Shown here: piece by piece, positions 12,261-12,261 of the stretch
Layout: each line of letters begins with the position of its first letter
Numbering within the stretch: the stretch's first letter is position 1
Assembly (NCBI GenBank): GCA_900757695.1
Contig: CAAEOU010000102.1
Location: 1 to 12,261, forward strand
DNA from: an uncultured Oscillospiraceae bacterium
GTDB lineage: Bacteria; Bacillota_A; Clostridia; Oscillospirales; Oscillospiraceae
Reading direction: 5' to 3'
Length of the DNA stretch: 12,261 nt
Made by a program: the position numbers and the translations under genes
Notes under the pieces: generated by a model
Databases searched by the model: none
What the model was told of the DNA's origin: nothing
What the model saw: the letters and a program-made list of their open reading frames with translations, nothing else

Positions 12261-12261
12261 A

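Larger units (their letters stand above)
11929..12261. other. Non-coding leader region upstream of the major capsid gene (continues beyond window)
   Basis: 333 bp without a supported gene on either strand. From the capsid side: the ribosome-binding site (11938-11944), a 6-bp stem (11953-11967), a purine-rich stretch on the minus strand (about 12035-12055), a CCGG-type hairpin followed on the plus strand by T6 (12073-12096), the two-hairpin module (12122-12219) and the 49-bp repeat (12212-12260). The upstream gene (scaffold or head maturation protease by synteny) is not reached. No clear -35/-10 pair for the capsid gene was seen. Confidence 0.65.

Overview
The window is a slice of a tailed-phage genome, most likely a prophage, in a high-GC Firmicute. 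A gut Oscillospiraceae-type host (Flavonifractor/Oscillibacter-like) is my inference from the very GC-rich coding sequence, the Firmicutes-phage protein families and the style of the intergenic repeats; no host gene is present to confirm it. Every credible gene lies on the minus strand, so the operon reads from high to low coordinates. It holds the late region of a siphovirus: capsid shell, neck, tail tube, tail assembly, tail tip, receptor binding and lysis. Terminase, portal and scaffold/protease genes would lie beyond position 12261.

Layout in order of transcription. (1) 11928-9498: major capsid protein, gp6-like head-tail connector, head-closure protein, Minor_capsid_2-like neck protein and tail-terminator-like protein, packed with 1-4 nt overlaps or a 4 nt gap. 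(2) 9025-5712: major tail tube protein, two tail assembly chaperones joined by a predicted programmed -1 frameshift at A-AAA-AAC (8226-8220), a short 389-aa tape measure protein that starts at GTG, and the distal tail protein. (3) 5026-1889: prophage-endopeptidase-type tail protein (Tal) and a BppU-type baseplate/receptor-binding protein with two knob-like repeats. (4) 1876-1: three small tail-lysis linker genes (86, 61 and 54 aa), a membrane/coiled-coil protein, an r1t-type holin and a GH25 muramidase that runs off the window with the beginning of a cell-wall-binding repeat region.

Against this compact operon stand three long non-coding gaps: 5027-5711, 9026-9497 and 11929-12261. They lie immediately upstream of Tal, the major tail protein and the major capsid protein. 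All three are full of hairpins and share sequence modules: a MITE-like element with imperfect terminal inverted repeats (5145-5451), a solitary copy of its terminus (9420-9435), a two-hairpin module in two diverged copies (9133-9224 and 12122-12219), and a 49-bp hairpin repeat in opposite orientations (5367-5415 and 12212-12260, 44/49 identical). These mosaic elements, together with the frameshift site, are the features most worth following up. I saw no tRNA, rRNA, CRISPR array, integrase, transposase or complete insertion sequence.
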